Assembly: GCA_023333565.1 (NCBI GenBank)
Contig: JAJKFH010001431.1
Span: 248,001 to 312,000 of the forward strand
DNA length: 64,000 nt
Direction: 5' to 3'
From: Puffinus mauretanicus
Lineage: Eukaryota > Chordata > Aves > Procellariiformes > Procellariidae
Below, piece by piece: positions 26,741 through 37,300 of the stretch. The position numbers and the translations under genes are program-made. The notes below the pieces were generated by a model, which worked only from the letters and a program-made list of their open reading frames with translations, made no database searches and was not told where the DNA came from. Position 1 is the first letter of the stretch; each line of letters starts with the position of its first letter.

Positions 26741-26853
26741 TGTCCCCACCCCCGCGGGCCCGGCCCCCGCCCCTCCTCCTGCCGCCGCTGCTGCTGCTGC
26801 TGCCAGCGCAGCCTGAACTGAAGCGAACTCCGGAGCGAACTGAGGAGAAGTGA
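26740..26853 (+). other. Possible uORF in QKI leader (37 codons)
   Basis: An ATG at 26740 opens a 37-codon proline/leucine-rich frame ([16 protein letters not shown] at its start) ending at TGA 26851. It is the only AUG close upstream of the main start; none occurs between 26853 and 27515. It lies in a different frame from QKI (offset 1) and ends 661 bases before the main ATG, so ribosomes could reinitiate. It matters only if transcription begins upstream of 26740. The composition is what any GC-rich stretch would give, so it is unlikely to be a conserved protein. Confidence 0.3.
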
Positions 26854-26900
26854 GGAGGCGGCGGCGGGGCTGAGACTCACCAGCCACAGGCAGCGGCGGC

Positions 26901-26923
26901 GGGAGGGCGGGCGGGCGGGCGGG
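26901..26923 (+). other. Six-tract G-quadruplex motif
   Basis: Six GGG tracts are separated by single-base loops (A, C, C, C, C) at 26901-26903, 26905-26907, 26909-26911, 26913-26915, 26917-26919 and 26921-26923. Short loops and redundant tracts predict a very stable parallel quadruplex. It is on the QKI sense strand, about 0.6 kb before the ATG. If transcribed it would fold in the leader RNA and could slow scanning or influence promoter opening. Confidence 0.65.
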
Positions 26924-27131
26924 AGGCGGAGAGGAGGACGCGCCAGGCGCAGCGCGGCGGCAACAACAGCGGCGGCGGCGGCGGCAACAGCGGAGAGACA
27001 CCGGCGGCGGCTCCTCGCAAGCGGCAGCCGCGCCAGCAGCGCCCGCCCGCCCCGCTCGTCCACTCCCTCCCCCGCCGCGGAGACAGGGGGCAGCGCCGAG
27101 AGGAGAAGCCGGGCTCAGCGTGTGTGTGCGC

Positions 27132-27155
27132 GGGAGGAGGAGGAGGAGGAGGAGG
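27132..27155 (+). repeat. GGA trinucleotide run in QKI leader
   Basis: Uninterrupted GGA/GAG trinucleotides lie about 0.36 kb before the QKI ATG within the likely 5' UTR. The purine strand is the sense strand. The run would read as Glu in the open upstream frame. Length variation between individuals is likely. Confidence 0.8.
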
Positions 27156-27514
27156 AAGGGGGACACGCCGAGGACTGCGCCGGCCGAGGGCGCACGGAGC
27201 AGGGAAGCGGCGGCGGCGGCACCGAGAGGCGGCGGCGGGTCCTTGTGCCCGGGGAGGAGGGCGCAGCCCGCAGGGGGGTTTCTACCGAGTTTCCTCTTTC
27301 TGTCGGTCCCTCGGACTCGGCGGCGGGTCCGCGTTTGTCTCCGGATTTGAATCCTCCTCCTTCTCCTCCTTCCTCGGGGAAGCTCCCCTCCCCGCCCCCT
27401 CCCCTCCCCCACCGCCTCCCTGCCCGCCCGGATCCAGCCGGGCGCCCCGTGCCGCGGTCGCGTTGCTCGGCGGAGCTGCTGCGGGCGCTCGCCGTCTCTG
27501 CGCGGGCTTGGAAT

Positions 27515-27656
27515 ATGGTTGGGGAAATGGAAACCAAGGAGAAGCCGAAGCCAAGCCCCGATTACCTGATGCAGCTGATGAACGACAAGAAGCTGATGAG
27601 CAGCCTCCCCAACTTCTGCGGGATCTTCAACCACCTCGAGAGGCTGCTGGACGAAG
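27515..27656 (+). CDS. QKI: QKI (Quaking) coding exon 1, partial gene
   Basis: This exon encodes residues 1-47 plus the first base of codon 48 of Quaking, a STAR-family KH-domain RNA-binding protein that controls splicing, stability and translation of mRNAs carrying ACUAAY-type sites, notably in glia, muscle and vessels. The peptide opens [20 protein letters not shown] and continues through [14 protein letters not shown] and NHLERLLDE, which I recognise as the near-invariant QKI N-terminus. Residues from about 14 onward begin Qua1, the helix-turn-helix homodimerisation domain; the KH and Qua2 domains lie in later exons outside the window. The ATG has a strong context (A at -3, G at +4) and is the first AUG after 26740. 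The exon ends GAC GAA G before a GT donor, leaving phase 1, so Glu48, the residue changed in the mouse E48G dimerisation mutant, is split across the exon junction. Residue 14 is Ser, where I recall Thr in mammals. Identification is very secure. Confidence 0.97.
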
Positions 27657-27662
27657 GTAAAA
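27657..27662 (+). other. QKI: QKI exon 1 splice donor
   Basis: The sequence GAAG/GTAAAA follows codon 47 plus one base. It is a good match to the U1 donor consensus at exon -1 and at +1 to +4. The position and phase match the known QKI exon 1/2 boundary (GA-A G / AA ATT), where exon 2 supplies the last two bases of Glu48. If the donor is bypassed, the reading frame stays open to a TGA at 28046-28048. Confidence 0.93.
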
Positions 27663-28362
27663 GCGCCCGCCTGGCCGCCCCCTCCCCCGCTCCGCCGCCC
27701 TGCCCTGCCTCCCCCCTTCCCCGGGCCTCCGTGCCGCTCCCGGGATCCCGCTCGGGCCCCCGCCCCAGCCCCGGCCGGGTGGCGGGGGGAGCCCGGGGCC
27801 TGCGTCGCTCTCCCCGCTGTTCTCCGCACGCTCTCGGCCCCCGGCTGGAGAGCCGAAAACAAAGGGGAAGTGCGGGCTCTCCCCGCCCTGGCTGCCGCCG
27901 TGCGGAGCCGGGGGACTCGATGAGCGAGTGGGAGGGGGAAGAGGCAGCCCTGGCCGCGCAGGTCCCCGCGCTCCCCTGGGGCTTTTCTCCCCCCTATTTT
28001 CTCTCTCTCCCTTCCCCGCACCGTCTCCTAAAACCGGGGGAAGGGTGACTGCCGCGCGGAGGGGAGGGAGCGGGGAGAGGAGCTGAGGAATGCGCTCTGG
28101 GGGAAGGCAGGGAGGAGGGGGAAGGCTGGCTGGCGGCGCGGCGCTCCCCTCCCGCGGCGGCGGGGAGAGGGGTCCTGTGCGGCGGCCTTCGGGGAGCGCT
28201 CCTCGGCCGGCCGGAGGCCCGGGGCGGGGGGGGCAGGGCTGGGAGGGTGTTCGGTTTCGAGATTTGGCTGTTCTGGAAGCTGCTTGAACTTGAATGACTA
28301 AGGCGGAGGGGGCTGAGCTCTTTCTTCAGCTCCAGCTCTACCCCACCCCAAACTGGCCACAA

Positions 28363-28374
28363 ACTAATTATAAT
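28363..28374 (+). promoter_or_regulatory. Bipartite QKI response element near intron start
   Basis: ACTAAT (28363-28368) is followed after two bases by TAAT (28371-28374). This fits the Quaking response element ACUAAY-N1-20-UAAY. It lies about 0.7 kb into the QKI intron on the transcribed strand, and an additional ACTAAC half-site follows at 28437-28442. QKI proteins are known to regulate QKI splicing and RNA, so autoregulation is plausible. The motif is short and can arise by chance in AT-rich sequence. Confidence 0.35.
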
Positions 28375-28668
28375 TTTCCTGTATTGCAAGGGAAGCGAAC
28401 AAATTCTTCTTTCAGCTGTCCTTACCTTTTAAAGAAACTAACTTGAAAGACTCCTACGTGTGACTTTAGCGAAGGAAAAAAAAAAATTACGAAATTGCCT
28501 CGTCTACTCCTGCCAAATGTCCGCTGCCGCCCCCAGCCCCGCACCCCGCTCCTGCCTCGGAGGGGCGAGGGGCCGCTCCTGTGGGTTGACCCCCTACCCC
28601 CCCACCCCCCTTTTTTTTCTAAATAGCTTCCTTTAGGGTTGCGTTCTTACAAATTACCGCATTTCAGA

Positions 28669-28674
28669 AATAAA
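28669..28674 (+). other. Possible early intronic poly(A) signal
   Basis: AATAAA about 1.0 kb into intron 1 is followed by a T-rich tract (TGCTTTTCTTGTT). If used, an unspliced transcript ending here would encode the QKI Qua1 start plus an intron-coded tail. AATAAA is common in AT-rich DNA, so confidence is low. Confidence 0.2.
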
Positions 28675-30633
28675 TGCTTTTCTTGTTAAAAGCATTTCCT
28701 TTTTTAGCACCTTAAGCGTAGGCTTTCTGGAGAGTTAGGGAGACCTGTTTGTTTAATCATATTTGGTAGCTTTGTGGAATATGATAAAACCATAAATTAT
28801 TTATACGGTTTCAACTTGTTGGGATTCTTAGCGTGAAATACTGAATTTCGAGATTTCGAGTTAGGATTCTTGTTTGCGGACGTATTCCCCCTCGCTAAAA
28901 GAAGTTTGGGAAGTTGTTGACCTCGGAAGATAAAAGAGCTGGTTATATTTGGTAGGACAACTCCCCGCCCTCTCCCAAGACTGTAAAAATGAGATAGTGA
29001 CTGTAGTACAACAAAAAATAGCATATCAAGAAAATGCTACCTTCTTAAATAAATGATAGAGGAGTAAAAAAAAAAACCCAGTGAAGAATACTGAAAGATG
29101 GATTGTGGGAAGCGATATAATGGGAGCTTCTATTTTTATTTTCAAGACTCTTGGTGAAGTTTGAATTTATATTGGAGCAAATACGGATGTGAACAGTAAA
29201 ACTCTTTAAAACTTACGTTCTTGGTCACCACAGCAAACCACCTCTTCAGAATAGTTAGATTTCCAATAAACATCAAGAAGAAACGTGCCTGAGAAGACTC
29301 CTTTTTAGCACAAATGAGCCTTCCAGAGGCTTGATGTCGGATTTTTAAATTCTTGAATCTCTTCAACTTAATGTATTTGGCCAGAGGAGGCCCAAAACCT
29401 TTTTTTTTTTTTTTTTTGTTGTTGTTGTCAGAGAACAAAAGAAAGAGAAACATTTCCCCATATGAAAAGGAATGTCTGAAATCCTTAACATCTTTTGATA
29501 TATTTTTAAATATTGAAAGCTCTGGAAATTTGTTTCGTGACGTATTGGAGTTCCAAAATGAGGGCTGTGGAGACTCTTGCTGAAAAAGTTTAAGGATTGT
29601 GTTGGAGCTATTCTTCACGCTCTTCTTCAAAAGAAAAATAAATAAAATACTATCTGTGTTTCTAAATAGTCTCAGGAAGAAGTCTGCTATCCCTTTAAGC
29701 TTTTCTGCTTTTCCTGTTTATGTTGGCAATTGGGTTGAAGTATTGTGGAGGCAGAAAACTTTTTGGAATGTTGAAAAAAATGTTTCATGCAAATCTAGTA
29801 AATTGCTTCAAGACTTCAAAATTTGAACACTAAGGGGCGCCAGTTATTTTTTTTCTGCGGCGTGAGACTGGCCTCCGAACACCATTTCTGACTCGAGTAG
29901 TGAAATTAACAAGTCTATTAGAAGATACCAAAGAATGACAAAATACTTGTGGATTTGTGCAGGTATATATATTTGCGTGGACTTAGATGTATTGCATGCT
30001 TAGACGCAGCATTAGATAGGTGGAATAGTCAATAGCAATGAACAGTTGAGAAGTTGGAACCACTGTTGTTCTGTAAAACACCTATCCTGGTTACCAAAAG
30101 GGCACCGTGTTAAATAACTTGAACTATATGCCACACTGACATCCTTCAGAAGGGTTTAGCAATAGCAAACTATAGGTTTGCTAGAAAGGTCTGCAAGATG
30201 TAGAACGCTTACTTAAAATTGTAGTATTTCATGGTTTCATCAGTTGTTTCATGGCACCTTTGAGAATACCAGATATTAGGGGCAGGTGTGTGTATATTTA
30301 GATTTTTATATATAATCTAAAAATAAAGTTACAGTGTTCAAGTTCCCTCTTTGCCACCTCCCCCCCCCCCCCAATTTGGTTTGCTTCCTCTAGTTTCGTT
30401 TCGTTTCATTTCCTTGTTTCGTGCTTTGGGTAGGTGGTTTGGTCTTCTTAGTTACTATACAACCATTTTCCTGAAGGTTTTGTTTATGCTTGAGAAGAAC
30501 AATATTACGATCAGCCTTTCTCTTTTATTTTGTGCTGGTCAAATTGAAGAAATAAAGTCACAACCCTAAGAATTCAAACAAATAAAACATGGGATTGCTT
30601 TCTCTACTGGAATGCTAGGGTGTTGTGTGTTGG

Positions 30634-30635
<2 letters not shown>

Positions 30636-30667
<32 letters not shown>
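30636..30667. repeat. Poly-T tract (32 T)
   Basis: An unbroken run of 32 T in intron 1 follows TGTTGTGTGTTGGGG. No LINE or SINE body adjoins it on either side that I can recognise, so it is probably a slippage-grown homopolymer. The exact length may be affected by sequencing error. Other long T runs occur at 29400-29417 and 39039-39056. Confidence 0.9.
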
Positions 30668-30672
<5 letters not shown>

Positions 30673-31294
30673 GCCAGTATTTAAAAACAAAACTCAGATG
30701 GGCTTCTGTTGTGATTACTACTTGTAATTGTATGCAGCAAGAGTTAGAAATGGACCTGTCGGTTTAGATGAAGAACAGTACATCTAATCTGGTTGGGTTT
30801 CAGAATGTACATCTACTTCTTTTTGGCCCGTTTCTGTGCTGTGTGTATTATCCAAAACACATTTTCCTTTCTGAACTCTATCCTAGTGTTTAATCTTTGA
30901 AAATTTTAGTGCTTAACTTAGTAGATGGTCTCTGCTTTACGGTATTTGGTTTTGAAGATCAGCTTAAATGTGAGAGGTATATGGAGGAAACTTTCTTTTT
31001 TAAAAGAACTACTTTATAATAAAATATGAAAGTCATAGTTTTGTTTAGGTTACAGATATTTTTGCATATGTGTGCTTTCAACTTCTTATGTGTAAATAAG
31101 GCTTTTGTGGATTAACAAGGATGTTTAAAGTGCACATCATAATAACTAGGAAGCTGGATTGTTTTTATCAGACTAGTGCAAACCTGTGGGAAGAGAGGGC
31201 TCTTCCTGAATGTGGAATAGGCTGTATTTCCTGTAATTGTTTGCACCATCAAATGTGACCTGATTTTTTTTTTTTGCGCTTCAGCTTCTCAGAT

Positions 31295-31315
31295 ACTAAC
31301 TTTTATGATTCTAAC
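31295..31315 (+). promoter_or_regulatory. Bipartite QKI response element
   Basis: ACTAAC (31295-31300) is followed after 11 bases by TAAC (31312-31315), the optimal form of the Quaking response element on the sense strand of the intron. A T-rich and pyrimidine stretch precedes it by a few tens of bases. Binding is inferred from the motif alone. Confidence 0.35.
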
Positions 31316-34300
31316 CTAGATTGTTTTTTCTGACAACTTGTATATTTTAACGGTCCCCTTTGTGGAAAATGAATAAAGTTGTACCTTTTTTCTTGCACTA
31401 TTTTTTTTTTTAATAAATTGGACATTTCACACTCTGCAATTGCACTCTGACCTATTAAGTAACGAGGTACTTTAGTTTTATTCTTTCAGCAGATTGTGAA
31501 CAAATATGCTTAAACTGAGATCTGAGTAGTGTAATTTTTATATTTGTGTTTTGTTTTCTTGAACCTGTCAGTGGTCAGAATGTTGTACCTGATCAGAACG
31601 TACACAGATCAAACCTGTGATCTGAACTTTTTTTAAAAACGTATTGACGCAGGTTTTATTAGGAATTCATTTTTCTTCTGTAAGTTGTACCTCAAAAACT
31701 TCTGTCTTCCTGTCAAACTTTGTTGAAGAAAACTTAAAAGTGTGTCTACCTTTAAATGTAAGTTAAGCCACGCATTTAGCTTTTGGAGATAAATCTAATT
31801 TTGTGTCAAATAGGCTGCCTCTTTCTGACTAGCAGTTGTAACAAAGCTAGCTGTAAAAAAACATCTAGGTAGGGATTAAGGAGGGTAATTTTTTCTTGGA
31901 TGTTGCTCTCTCCATTTACTGTGCTCACTGAGAAAAGTGCATGTGAACTTGCAGAGCCCAGTGCCCAAAACTGCAGTTTTTATGTCAGTCTCATTATCTT
32001 AACCAAAATGTCTGCATGAGTCAGGACTGAAGAACTGTGTTCTGGTGGTGTAAATAAGTTGTCCCTGAGAAGTTATCTGGTTACTTTTGTACATGACCTT
32101 ATTGTTTGTGATTATGTAAACGTAGCCTGTGCTTAGCTAGGGTTTTGCTGACTTGTCAGATTTGGTGAAGGGGCATTGGCCGCATCAGCATGTCTGTTTC
32201 TCAGTTGTATCAGATCTTGCAGTAAAAACCCATTATTTCGTTACAAACCATGCCTCTTAATGCAAAGTTAAGAGATGAATATTCTTTAGGGTAAAGGCCT
32301 TATGGTAGGTGTTTGCCCATAGAGTCTCAGACTAATTTTTAAATATTGAGTTGTAATGTTAAAACTGTACAAAACAGCATGCGACAAGAGCATTGAGTAT
32401 TGTTTGTGCACTGTTTATCAGTAGTGCTCTTTTGAATCTGGTTCTTTAATCATCTCTAAATCTTAAGATCATGATCTGAGGCATTTTTCTAATTTATTAT
32501 GGTCTCATAATAAAGAGGTTGTAAAGCTTCTAGAACTTGTGTGTTCAAAAACTTCTTAAGAGTTGTTCTGAGGTGTGGGTTTGGTTTTTTTTTTGTAATT
32601 CCTTGGCAGCCTCTTATAATGTCAAAACCAAAGCTCCATTGCACTTAAAAAAAAGTTTATGTATTTTTAGCTTGGGGAAAAGCTAAACCTTTATTTCCCC
32701 CCCCGCCCCCCCAACCGTTCAGTTCTTTTAAAAAGAAGTTATTTTTGGAGCTGCATCTGCAACATTTATAGGATTGCAGTCACCTGGCATATAACTTAAA
32801 AAGATGGGTGTTGTTTTGACTGATAGAAGTTTTAAGTTAGTAAAGCAGTTCTTTTAAGCTCATGTTTTGAAAGTAGTTTGTTCGCTGTTGCTTACCAATA
32901 ATTCAGTATTAAAATGTCTGTCATCAGAGGGTTTTTTAAGTAAGAGTAACCATAGTAGACTTAGTTCTGTATAAGAGCTGCTGATTTATTTGTCTTTAAA
33001 TTGGGAGAGACCTGTTTAAATTCTTTTTGATCTTTTTTGTTTAGTGTTATTGTTCCTTAAGGTTGGAATTGAGTTGCATTTTCCTCATCTGAAATTGTAT
33101 GCAATAGTTTCCAAAGTAACTAGTGTCATATAAAAATCTCTTCTATGGTTAGAAACAACTGACCAAGCGCCAATTAGATTAGGGAGTGGCACATGATGTT
33201 TTCATAGCGCACAAAGGAAAAACTGAAGGCCTGTTGGTTAATATTATAGTAAGGTGAAAAAAACCCAAAACAACAACCAACAATTGAGAAACACTTCAGA
33301 GATTTTGCGAGAGCACTTAGGATGTCTTAATTATGAAAATGAAGTCTACATAAATCAAAAGAAAAAAGGTCAAGTCAGAAAAAAGTTGCTGGTGTTCAAT
33401 GAACGCTGTGCGTGTGAAGAGAAGGCTGGATATGAAACGAATGGTTACTTTTGTAGTTCAGTAACTTTTTTGACCAGTTTATCTGCTTCAGTCCTTCTTA
33501 AATTAAAACTTTCTTCCTCTGAGAACACTAAAGAATGCCAAATCAGAAGTGGGATACTTAAAATGATTTGAATTATGTAGACTTCGGTAGAAATTTGAAT
33601 TGTCTTTAATTACCATCTGTAACCTTAAAATGCTCTTCTTTTTGGAGAATGCATACTGATGCAGATATCCTATCAATTAGGTGTATTATTAGATGCTGAT
33701 CTAGTGTATATTCCGTGGCTGACAGGGTAGACCTGTATTAACATTAATTACCAGACCATTCTGACAGCTCAGGCTGATTGAAGTACAGCGGGAGTCTGCC
33801 ACGGAGACCGATGGTTTATATTCGACTGCTTATATGGAATGTCGGGGGGCGGGAGAGGGGGTAGACAGGAGAAATGCTTTGCCAGGGAAGCTGTGAAGTA
33901 ATGAAATGCCCTCACTCGCTGACCCTTGTCTTTACTGAAACATAACTCTCAACCTCTCATTCGCACTGTGTGAATTTTTCTGTATTGATTTTAATCAAAA
34001 TGCATATTATGAAAATCTTCTGTTGATTTTGACATTTTATTGAAATTTAATAGGCCAGTGCTAAGAAAACTAGTAGGAACAGTAAAACTGCCAGTGTTTT
34101 TAATCTCATTATGCTTAATGCAGTTTGTTAGGTCAGTAGAAGTACCATGTAAGATACATCTGCGGCTTTGTAGCAGGAGGATCTAGGTCTGCGAAGGACA
34201 TTGGAGCTGTTGTTTGAATCCTGAAACAGGTGATAGGTGCAATATTTATAATCTGAATTAGATCCCTTTGCTCTGGTGAGACAAAGAGTTGGGTTGCTGA

Positions 34301-37300
34301 AAGTTAAGCAACATTACATTTCTACTTTTGACTTGAGAAAATATCCTGTGTTACCTTGCGCACTGCAGTTAAAGTAATTTCCGGGTTTGGGTTTCTTTTG
34401 GTTGTTTTTCTTTAATGGAAGTGGAGTTAGCTTTTTGATAGCAGAGCTTAGATTTCTGAGACAATTTATGCTTGAATGAGCAAAGCAACCACGACAACTT
34501 TAAAGAGAAATAATATCCAGCTTATTAGCAGAGCTGCCCCTCCATGGTGTTATTCTTGTTTCCATTAGAAGGTGTCTATTGCAGGCTAGCTGGGTGTCTG
34601 AGAACAACAAGAAGAAGATGGTGCAAGTTGAAGTCCTTCTATTTGGCCAGTTGTGTTACTAAACCTCTGTTGTCTGGGTCCGGTACTAGAAGTTGCAGCT
34701 TTTTGGAATCTCTGCAGTTATTTTAGCAGGTGTTAGTGCTCGGAATGAGTGTGGTAATGCTAACAGGTTTTTAAATTTTATTCTCACGGTTTAAAATACT
34801 GAGCAAAAATTGAAAATATATTTTCAATTACTTTTCATCTGAGAATTGATTTTTATACTTGGTGTCAAAATAGTAAATTTTGCTTCTCAGCTCATTGCAA
34901 AAAATCATTCTCTTGAAGGGAAATGGCAATAGGTAGCTATTAACGGGTTTTCTTTTAGCATTTTTGGTGGTGTATAGTTGATTGAATAGCACAGCGGAAG
35001 TCTATTTTTTGAATCGTTTTTGAGATATTTTTGACTATTTTGCAGCTGCACCTGAATACTTGTACTTTACTCCATACTGTAGTGGATTAGAGATGATTTT
35101 CTGTGTTTCCAGCACTGGGTGTACCAGAGCAATGCTTCGATACTTTGTAACTTCATTGCAATGCTCGAGGAAGTGGGTGGGCAGGATGGCCCTCAGGACA
35201 CCCGTTTTCAGAGGGGATAAAGCGTGAAGCAATTTGTGTGATAACTGACTGGCATCCGAGCATATTAATAGCGGGGCAGTTAACACTTTTAATGGTATAT
35301 AACCTTACAAATGTTTACGCTTCTTTAAGACTTGATTTGAAAAGGAAAAAAAATCCCAGCATGACAAACACTTAAAATCGTGTTACTTCGCTGGGAAGTT
35401 ACGTTGATGTAGTTCTGAGGGGTAATGCATCAGAACAGCTGCTGATGTCAGAGCAAAGGCAGGGGTAGATAATACAGTATTTTATACCCTTATCTGGTGG
35501 ATCAGTTTCTGGCTTAAAAGGTCAGCTGATATTCTGAACTGGTCAGGGTTTTTTTCAGTTTTTGTGTGGTGTTGGCTTTCTTTTCAGACAGATGAGAGCT
35601 GTGATCGAACTCTCCATATGTGATCTCAGTGTAGTTGTGTTGGCACAATGGCTGAGGCAGCTCGATACTGAAGGTGTAAAGCAGAGTCTTGGGGAGAGAA
35701 GTACATTTGTTTAAACATTTACTTTAAAGTCTGAAACTCCTAATTGATGTCAACTGATTGTCCATACAAAATTTTAAGGATCTGACCATTTTCAGACTAG
35801 CTGACACTAGATGGAAGCCAGACTTTGCTGAATTCTTTAAATCCTTCAACTGTTGAAATAATGAACCTTATTGTTTTGTCTAATTCAGATTAAATAACTG
35901 TTTTGGAAATCTCTGTAACCATTACTTGGTTGAAATGTCCTATCGTAACTGCAGTATATTTTCTTCATTAATGTCTAGGAGATGGAATACGCCTGAAATC
36001 TTAAAAAGTAAGCAGCAGATCTGTCTAGCACAAGTATTAATAAAAACTTAATGTTCTGGTTCATGTATTTAAACGGCAACTCAACTAAAACATTCAGCTG
36101 ATGTGCATAATGCTTCCATTTATTTATCAGTCTTCGAAGCAATAGCAAATAGGTTAATATTCTTTTTAATGCAGCTTAATCTAATAACCTGCAAATAATT
36201 ATATCAAAAGCTAATGCATAATTTTCGATTTTTAAATGCAGAGTAAGCCAAATCCAATTGTGTTTGCTGTGGAATATTTTTGGTTTCTTTGCAGGAATGG
36301 GGAGAAGGAGAACACAAGGAAAAATTCTCTGATCCGGCGCTGTTTGCTTTTGAGCAGTGTTGCTCATCTGTGTGTACTGCTTTTAGTTAGTTTCAGTTTG
36401 TCTCATCTTGAAGGTGCATGAGCTGCCCCCCTACATTAGAAATTAACATGGACGTTTTTTCAAAAAGTTGTCAAACTGTTGTGTGTCATATCCCGTCCCC
36501 CCCAACTTTGTCTAAATACTACATGTATAATTTATGGTCAAGAGTGTTCTCTAACAGTTGGTTTGTGTGTTAAAGTTGAAGGTTAAAATGCTGTGATAGG
36601 CCCAGCTGTCTTGTTTAAAGTACGATGTTTTTGCTGTGAAGATTGTCTGCGCAGTGAGAAAATGGTGTGTGTTAGATGATGGTAGAGACAAGTTGTTGGT
36701 AGTTCTTTAATTGCTTAAGTGTCATATCATCTATAAAGATAAGTGTAGTCAGAGAGGCTCGTATGCAGTCAGTTTACGAGGGCATTACTACTTCTTTAAA
36801 TCACTCGAGGCTTTTATGGAAATCTGATACTGCCTCTGAATCAACCTGAAGCAAGACTCCTTGTATGGTTTCTCTTGTTCCCACTTTTCACATAGTTTGG
36901 TCAACTTTGTGCTCAACTAGTAAACAGGTTTGAACAAAATCTGGGCACAGATATGGTAGGGATCAGGAATGAATTCTAACCAAGGTTCTATCAGGAAGAC
37001 TGACTATATGTGTGTTAAAACATCTTGAGAGGAAGAATGATACTGTAGTATCTCTCTTTCGGGTATAAAATTAGTGACTGCAGTTGCTTTTAGAAGGGCA
37101 GTATATTTAGCTGTTGTAATAACATGTTTACAGAGATTTGAGTCTCATTTTGAAATTTCTTGCAGTGTTTTTGTGTTCATTCTCTGTGGATAAATTTTCT
37201 TTTTGTGACAAGACTAACATAATCCTTTGGGGAAAAAATCTGGAGAAAACGTTACCTAAAGATCAAATGCACCTCAGAAGCAACTGAAAAAAAGTACAAC

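Larger units (their letters stand above)
26822..27514 (+). other. QKI: QKI 5' leader, in-frame open without AUG
   Basis: Reading back in the QKI frame from the ATG at 27515, the first in-frame stop is the TGA at 26819-26821. The 693 bases between are open for 231 codons but contain no in-frame AUG; only near-cognate CTG and GTG codons occur, for example GTG at 27122. The segment holds CGG and GGA repeats (the GGA run at about 27132-27155 would read as poly-Glu) and a G-quadruplex motif. GC richness alone depletes stop codons, so openness is weak evidence of coding. The true 5' end of the transcript inside this stretch is unknown. Confidence 0.7.
25690..28260 (+). promoter_or_regulatory. QKI: CpG-island promoter region of QKI
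   Basis: GC content and CpG frequency rise sharply near 25.7 kb, stay high through the QKI leader and exon 1, and fall off near 28.25 kb, in contrast to the AT-rich, CpG-poor flanks. There is no well-placed TATA box, as expected for a broad CpG-island promoter. Motifs seen include an NRF1 palindrome, a CACGTG E-box, GC boxes, a CCGGAA ETS core and KLF-like GGGGCGTGG near 26.56 kb. Such islands are often bidirectional, so a divergent non-coding transcript leftward is possible but not shown. The transcription start cannot be fixed by eye; the leader contents suggest it lies somewhere in 26.2-27.1 kb. Island edges are approximate. Confidence 0.9.

Noticed and set aside
26001..26853. Several overlapping sense frames of 66-271 codons in the island
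   Set aside because: They are alternative frames of the same GC-rich DNA with Pro/Arg/Ala runs. Only the short uORF from 26740 was kept, at low confidence, because it bears on QKI translation.
25973..28021. A 682-codon antisense open frame across the CpG island
   Set aside because: It is the length expected when GC-rich sequence lacks stops; the translation is low-complexity Arg/Ala/Gly/Pro-rich with no domain and it lies opposite the secure QKI exon. No splice or promoter evidence supports it.
29142..29630. A 162-codon antisense frame in intron 1
   Set aside because: Lys/Phe/Asn-rich as expected for AT-rich DNA, includes a poly-Lys from the T18 run, and contains nothing recognisable.
30636..30667. 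Poly-T as the tail of a minus-strand retroposed gene
   Set aside because: No adjoining sequence resembles a processed transcript or SINE, and no target duplication was seen around it.
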